A stretch of 10,000 bases of DNA, taken from contig CAUJGJ010000161.1 in assembly GCA_963170055.1 (NCBI GenBank), positions 307,501 through 317,500 of the forward strand. The letters run 5' to 3'. Below the pieces are notes generated by a model. That model was not told where the DNA came from. It worked only from the letters and a program-made list of their open reading frames with translations, and did no database searches. Each line of letters starts with the position of its first letter. The first letter of the stretch is position 1. The translations under genes and the position numbers were made by a program. Of the stretch, positions 7,565 through 10,000 are shown in pieces. Origin of the DNA: Halisarca cf. caerulea (lineage: Eukaryota > Porifera > Demospongiae > Chondrillida > Halisarcidae).

Positions 7565-7755
7565 AAGGAGGATGGGGAGGGGAGTGGGAGGGGAGGAGGG
7601 GAGAGGGGGAGGAGGGTAGTAGGAGGGAGAGGGAAGGCAAGAGTGGGGAAGGGAAAAGTGGGGAGGAGGAGGCAGAGGGGAAAGCAGAGAGGAGGGGAGG
7701 AGAGGAGGGGAGGAGAGGAGGGAATGGAGGAGAAGAGGAGGGGATGGGAGAGGGG
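7565..7755 (+). repeat. G-rich polypurine tract
   Basis: About 190 bases almost entirely A and G, with only scattered T or C. It has many GGGG and GGG runs separated by one to four bases, for example GGGGAGGGGAGTGGGAGGGG at 7574-7593, fitting a G-quadruplex pattern on the plus strand. Near 7689-7722 a GGAGGGGAGGAGA unit is duplicated and nearly mirror-symmetric, the kind of sequence able to form triplex DNA. It is intronic for the minus-strand gene, so the transcript would carry the pyrimidine strand. Confidence 0.9.
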
Positions 7756-8094
7756 GTGCTCTCCCCAAGCCCTGTGATGATCCTAACAATAGTCTGTCCA
7801 GGCTAGTGAGAATGCTGGGTTATGGAGGTGTCAGATTACAGACAGTGTGCTGTACCCGGTGGTTTACTGTTAATCCAAAAGTGTGCATACACACGCACCA
7901 CATTACAGCTTATGTGTATCCCATCTCACTCATCAAAGTTCATGTCAATTACAGCAAGTAAAAACTGGCACACTGTAGTCTGCTGTGTTTTCAAGCAACA
8001 GTAGGTTGTAGCTTGTTGTGGCAATTTTACGCTAGGTCAGATTCCATACTGCAAACATGATACAGGTGAAAGGTTGGTTTGTATATGTAGTACT
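7756..8094. other. Intron 1 segment with no gene seen
   Basis: No exon with matching phase and splice sites was found. Mixed sequence containing short repeat-like pieces (GGTTATGGAGGTGTCAGATTA near 7817 resembles TIR-element interiors). Nothing else is supportable. Confidence 0.45.
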
Positions 8095-8275
8095 ACGTAC
8101 CTCTCTAAACCATTTAAACAACCTTGGGACCAAAGAAATGTTTGCTTTAGAGAGGTTTCCGGATTAGAGAGGTTCTATATGTACAGCAAATATGGAGAGC
8201 AGGACTTGAGAATGTGTCCAGTTTAGATGGGGTTTCCAGAATACAGAGGGTTTGGTTCAGCGAGATTCCACTGTA
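8095..8275. mobile_element. Probable TIR element related to families A and C
   Basis: The right end, read as reverse complement, is TACAGTGGAATCTCGCTGAA, followed by a Pu/Py pattern ending CTCTGTATTCTGGAAACC. The left side has TACCTCTCTAAACC and a CCTTGGGACC block. The interior repeats TTAGAGAGGTTTCC and ATTAGAGAGGTTC. Only the right terminus is well defined, so the left coordinate is approximate. Confidence 0.5.
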
Positions 8276-8443
8276 CTTCACTTGAAGTAGCCCACAGCAG
8301 AATACAGCAGTAGTGGGTTGTGGCATTTCATATTGCTAAGTACATACGTATGTACGTACTTTTAGCAAAATAATATTATACTACCACTGAGTAGGCACAT
8401 GTAACAGTAAGCATATTTATAGCAACTCTAACAATGGAACACA

Positions 8444-8444
<1 letters not shown>

Positions 8445-8494
<50 letters not shown>

Positions 8495-8562
8495 CATATG
8501 CACGCACACACACAAACACACACACACACACACATATACATATGCACGCACACATGCACACG

Positions 8563-8633
<71 letters not shown>
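8445..8633. repeat. (CA)n microsatellite abutting the exon 1 donor
   Basis: Two near-identical segments containing ACATATACATATGCACGCAC (about 8489 and 8533) are embedded in CA repeats. The long pure CA run ends at 8633, so on the gene strand the first bases of intron 1 are already GTGTGTGT. Confidence 0.95.
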
Positions 8634-8635
<2 letters not shown>

Positions 8636-8834
8636 GTATGAGACAGTCAGTATGCTCCGATTCAAGCGATGACCGCTTCTCTTTGACATCCTCTAGAGAC
8701 GTAGATAGCACTTCAACTTGTTTCCGCAGTGACCTGTTCTCTGACATATACATGAACAACAGACCACCCAAGAGAATCAAAAAGCCAATCACAGCCGCCA
8801 CTCCAATCCTAGCCTGGTTCATCCTTCTCTGCAT
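8634..8834 (-). CDS. Membrane-anchored coiled-coil protein, exon 1 (start, signal anchor)
   Basis: An ATG at 8832-8834 opens 67 codons ending at CAG, directly followed by the donor GT (8632-8633). It encodes a short basic N-terminus (MQRRMNQAR), a hydrophobic segment at about residues 11-30 ([20 protein letters not shown]), one NRS sequon right after it, and the start of a helix ([20 protein letters not shown]) with one Cys at 64. Basic residues before an uncleaved-looking anchor suggest type II topology, coiled coil in the lumen. The assembled protein has 229 residues. A second ATG four codons on (MNQAR) has A at -3 and may be the true start, giving 225. The layout resembles GOLM1/CASC4 Golgi proteins, but I recognise no specific family motif. 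The frame stays open upstream through repeat DNA to about 8981, so an extended start is possible though unlikely. Confidence 0.8.
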
Positions 8835-8879
8835 GTGGAGTGTACAAACAGCAGAGACATGACATACATACATACAGTG

Positions 8880-9263
8880 CAGTGGAATCCTCTTAAGATG
8901 AAACTCAAGGGACAACTTTGCGGGGGGTCCAAAACGAGGCAATGTGGCGTACGAGATTTCGAAATTCCTAGAGACTTCCAAGATTTCAAAGATTTCACTA
9001 AGATTTCAAAGATTTCGAAATGAGATTTCACAAGATTTTGCCTAGCAAGATTTCAAGATTTCAAGATTTCACCTAAGATTTCCAGATTTTAGATAAGATT
9101 TCAGGATTTCAGGCAAGATTTCAAGATTTCGTTAGTGATTTTAAGATTTCAACGAAGATTTCTTACAGGATTTCAAACGCATACAAGGATATCATATTTC
9201 AAGATTTCATAAGATTTCGGGATTTCACTTGAGATTTCAATCAAAGTGTACAAGATTTCACTG
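8880..9263. mobile_element. AAGATTTC-rich element with short inverted ends
   Basis: About 30 irregular copies of AAGATTTC or close variants fill about 8958-9262 at varying spacing. The block is bounded by CAGTGGAATC on the left and GATTTCACTG on the right, which are imperfect inverted complements like those of the other TIR elements here. A second inverted pair, GACAACTTTGCGGGGGGTCC (8911-8930) and GGACCCTTCGCAACTTTGT (9270-9288), flanks most of it. It lies only about 45 bases upstream of the start codon of the membrane/coiled-coil gene and probably overlaps its 5' region. Confidence 0.65.
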
Positions 9264-9592
9264 TGTTGCGGACCCTTCGCAACTTTGTGGGTACCCATGA
9301 GAATAGCCAACGGCTAAAGGCCTCTCCACTTGAAATAAGACTCCTGACCTGACCTGACGAGACCTGAACTTTTAAATGTTCATTTTAAGATAATTTCCTC
9401 TTGCAGGACCACAGACACTCTATACTACGTAGTATAGAGTGTCTATGGCTGGACAGAACTTAAATTCATATTGATTTTCTACCCTTAGGCATAGAAAATA
9501 CTTTTTTGTCTTAAGATAATTTTCACATTGATAGGTTATCTTAGCATTTTACTGCACTGTGATACACATGTGCCAAATGTAGTTGTATGCCG
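9264..9592. other. Upstream intergenic stretch, no gene seen
   Basis: AT-rich sequence holding a short CCTGA repeat (9343-9367) and a perfect palindrome (9413-9444). TAAGATAATTT occurs on both sides of the palindrome, near 9388 and 9513. I see no convincing promoter motif or coding frame. Confidence 0.5.
9413..9444. repeat. Perfect 32-bp palindrome
   Basis: The left arm AGACACTCTATACTAC is followed directly by its exact reverse complement GTAGTATAGAGTGTCT, with no spacer. After one mismatched pair the symmetry resumes for three more bases on each side (CCA / TGG). It could extrude a cruciform, or be the relic of a palindromic insertion. Confidence 0.97.
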
Positions 9593-10000
9593 ACCCTTCT
9601 AGTGACAGACCACCTCTTCTATTTGCAAACCCATTGATATGATACGTACATCTCTATATAAGGACCACCTGTCTATAGAGACCACTGTTGGCTGGCCTGT
9701 GGGCCAACTGAGTGATACTGACGCACCTCTGTATAAGGACCACCTGTCTATAGAGACCACTGTAGGCCGTCTTGTGGGCCAACTGAGTGATACTGACACA
9801 CCTCTGTATAAGGACCACCTGTCTATAGAGACCACTGTAGGCCAGCCCGTGGGCCAACTGAGTGATACTGACGCACCTCTGTATAAGGACCACCTGTCTA
9901 TAGAGACCACTGTAGGCCGTCTTGTGGGCCAACTGAGTGATGCTGACGCACCTCTGTATAAGGACCACCTGTCTATAGAGACCACTGTAGGCCGTCTTGT
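9593..10000. repeat. 75-bp tandem array running off the right edge
   Basis: CCTCTGTATAAGGACCACC recurs at 9726, 9801, 9876 and 9951, exactly 75 bases apart, with a variant (TCTCTATATAAGGACC) at 9651 and a degraded partial copy at about 9593-9650. Each unit also holds CCACCTGTCTATAGAGACCA and GGGCCAACTGAGTGAT. Variable positions cluster after TGTAGGCC, where units read GTCTTGT or AGCCCGT; the unit at 9651 differs there. As 75 is divisible by three, frames stay open across all copies, but this is a by-product of the period. At least five units; the end is not in view. Confidence 0.95.

Noticed and set aside
7289..7789. 166-codon minus-strand frame rich in Pro, Ser and Leu
   Set aside because: It is the complement of the polypurine tract; the composition explains the open frame. 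No splice sites or domain support it.
9599..9985. 128-codon minus-strand frame with a repeated 25-residue pattern
   Set aside because: It looks like a repeat protein, but the repeat is the 75-bp tandem unit, whose length is divisible by three, and a second frame is equally open. No protein-like constraint is visible.
1..10000. A novel multi-gene defence or metabolic system
   Set aside because: Only two genes are present, both of ordinary animal type, with no shared pathway. The remaining sequence is repetitive and non-coding.

Overview
This is animal (metazoan) genomic DNA, not bacterial. Coding sequence sits in short blocks joined by GT-AG introns of about 0.5-2.4 kb. The rest is microsatellites, minisatellites and short elements with terminal inverted repeats. 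I could not identify the species. A marine invertebrate such as a sponge would fit the repeat style, but that is only an impression.

Two genes can be read, both on the minus strand and arranged in tandem. The first (8834 down to 2253) is complete in five coding exons: 8634-8834, 6064-6205, 5128-5251, 3481-3518 and 2253-2437. Exon phases agree at all four junctions, including a 38-base microexon, and give a 229-residue protein. It has a short basic N-terminus, one membrane anchor, a long charged coiled coil with four cysteines, and a Ser/Thr/Pro-rich then acidic tail. This is the layout of type II, GOLM1/CASC4-like secretory-pathway proteins, but I claim only the architecture, not homology. 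Weak poly(A) signals lie about 100 bases past its stop.

The second gene begins downstream and runs off the left edge. A 483-base open exon (1-483) encodes the N-terminal region of what looks like UBR5, a HECT-type ubiquitin ligase. The best support is an ungapped match over 22 residues ending in GRVCR. A 25-base candidate first exon (1025-1049) joins it in phase.

Region by region: 1-483 UBR5-like exon; 484-2250 intron, candidate first exon and intergenic DNA with three TIR elements, a GT array and an 18-base C run; 2253-8834 the membrane/coiled-coil gene, whose introns hold CA/GT arrays, a 64-bp tandem array, three copies of a GTGGTCTCT-rich repeat, a purine tract and more TIR elements; 8835-9592 upstream DNA with an AAGATTTC-rich element and a perfect 32-base palindrome; 9593-10000 a 75-bp tandem array leaving the window.

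The two genes have no evident functional link. The most notable non-genic theme is that many unrelated-looking repeats share TACAGTG-type ends at TA dinucleotides, or a CCTGTCTATA...ACCACT core. I see no prokaryotic system, CRISPR array, tRNA or rRNA.
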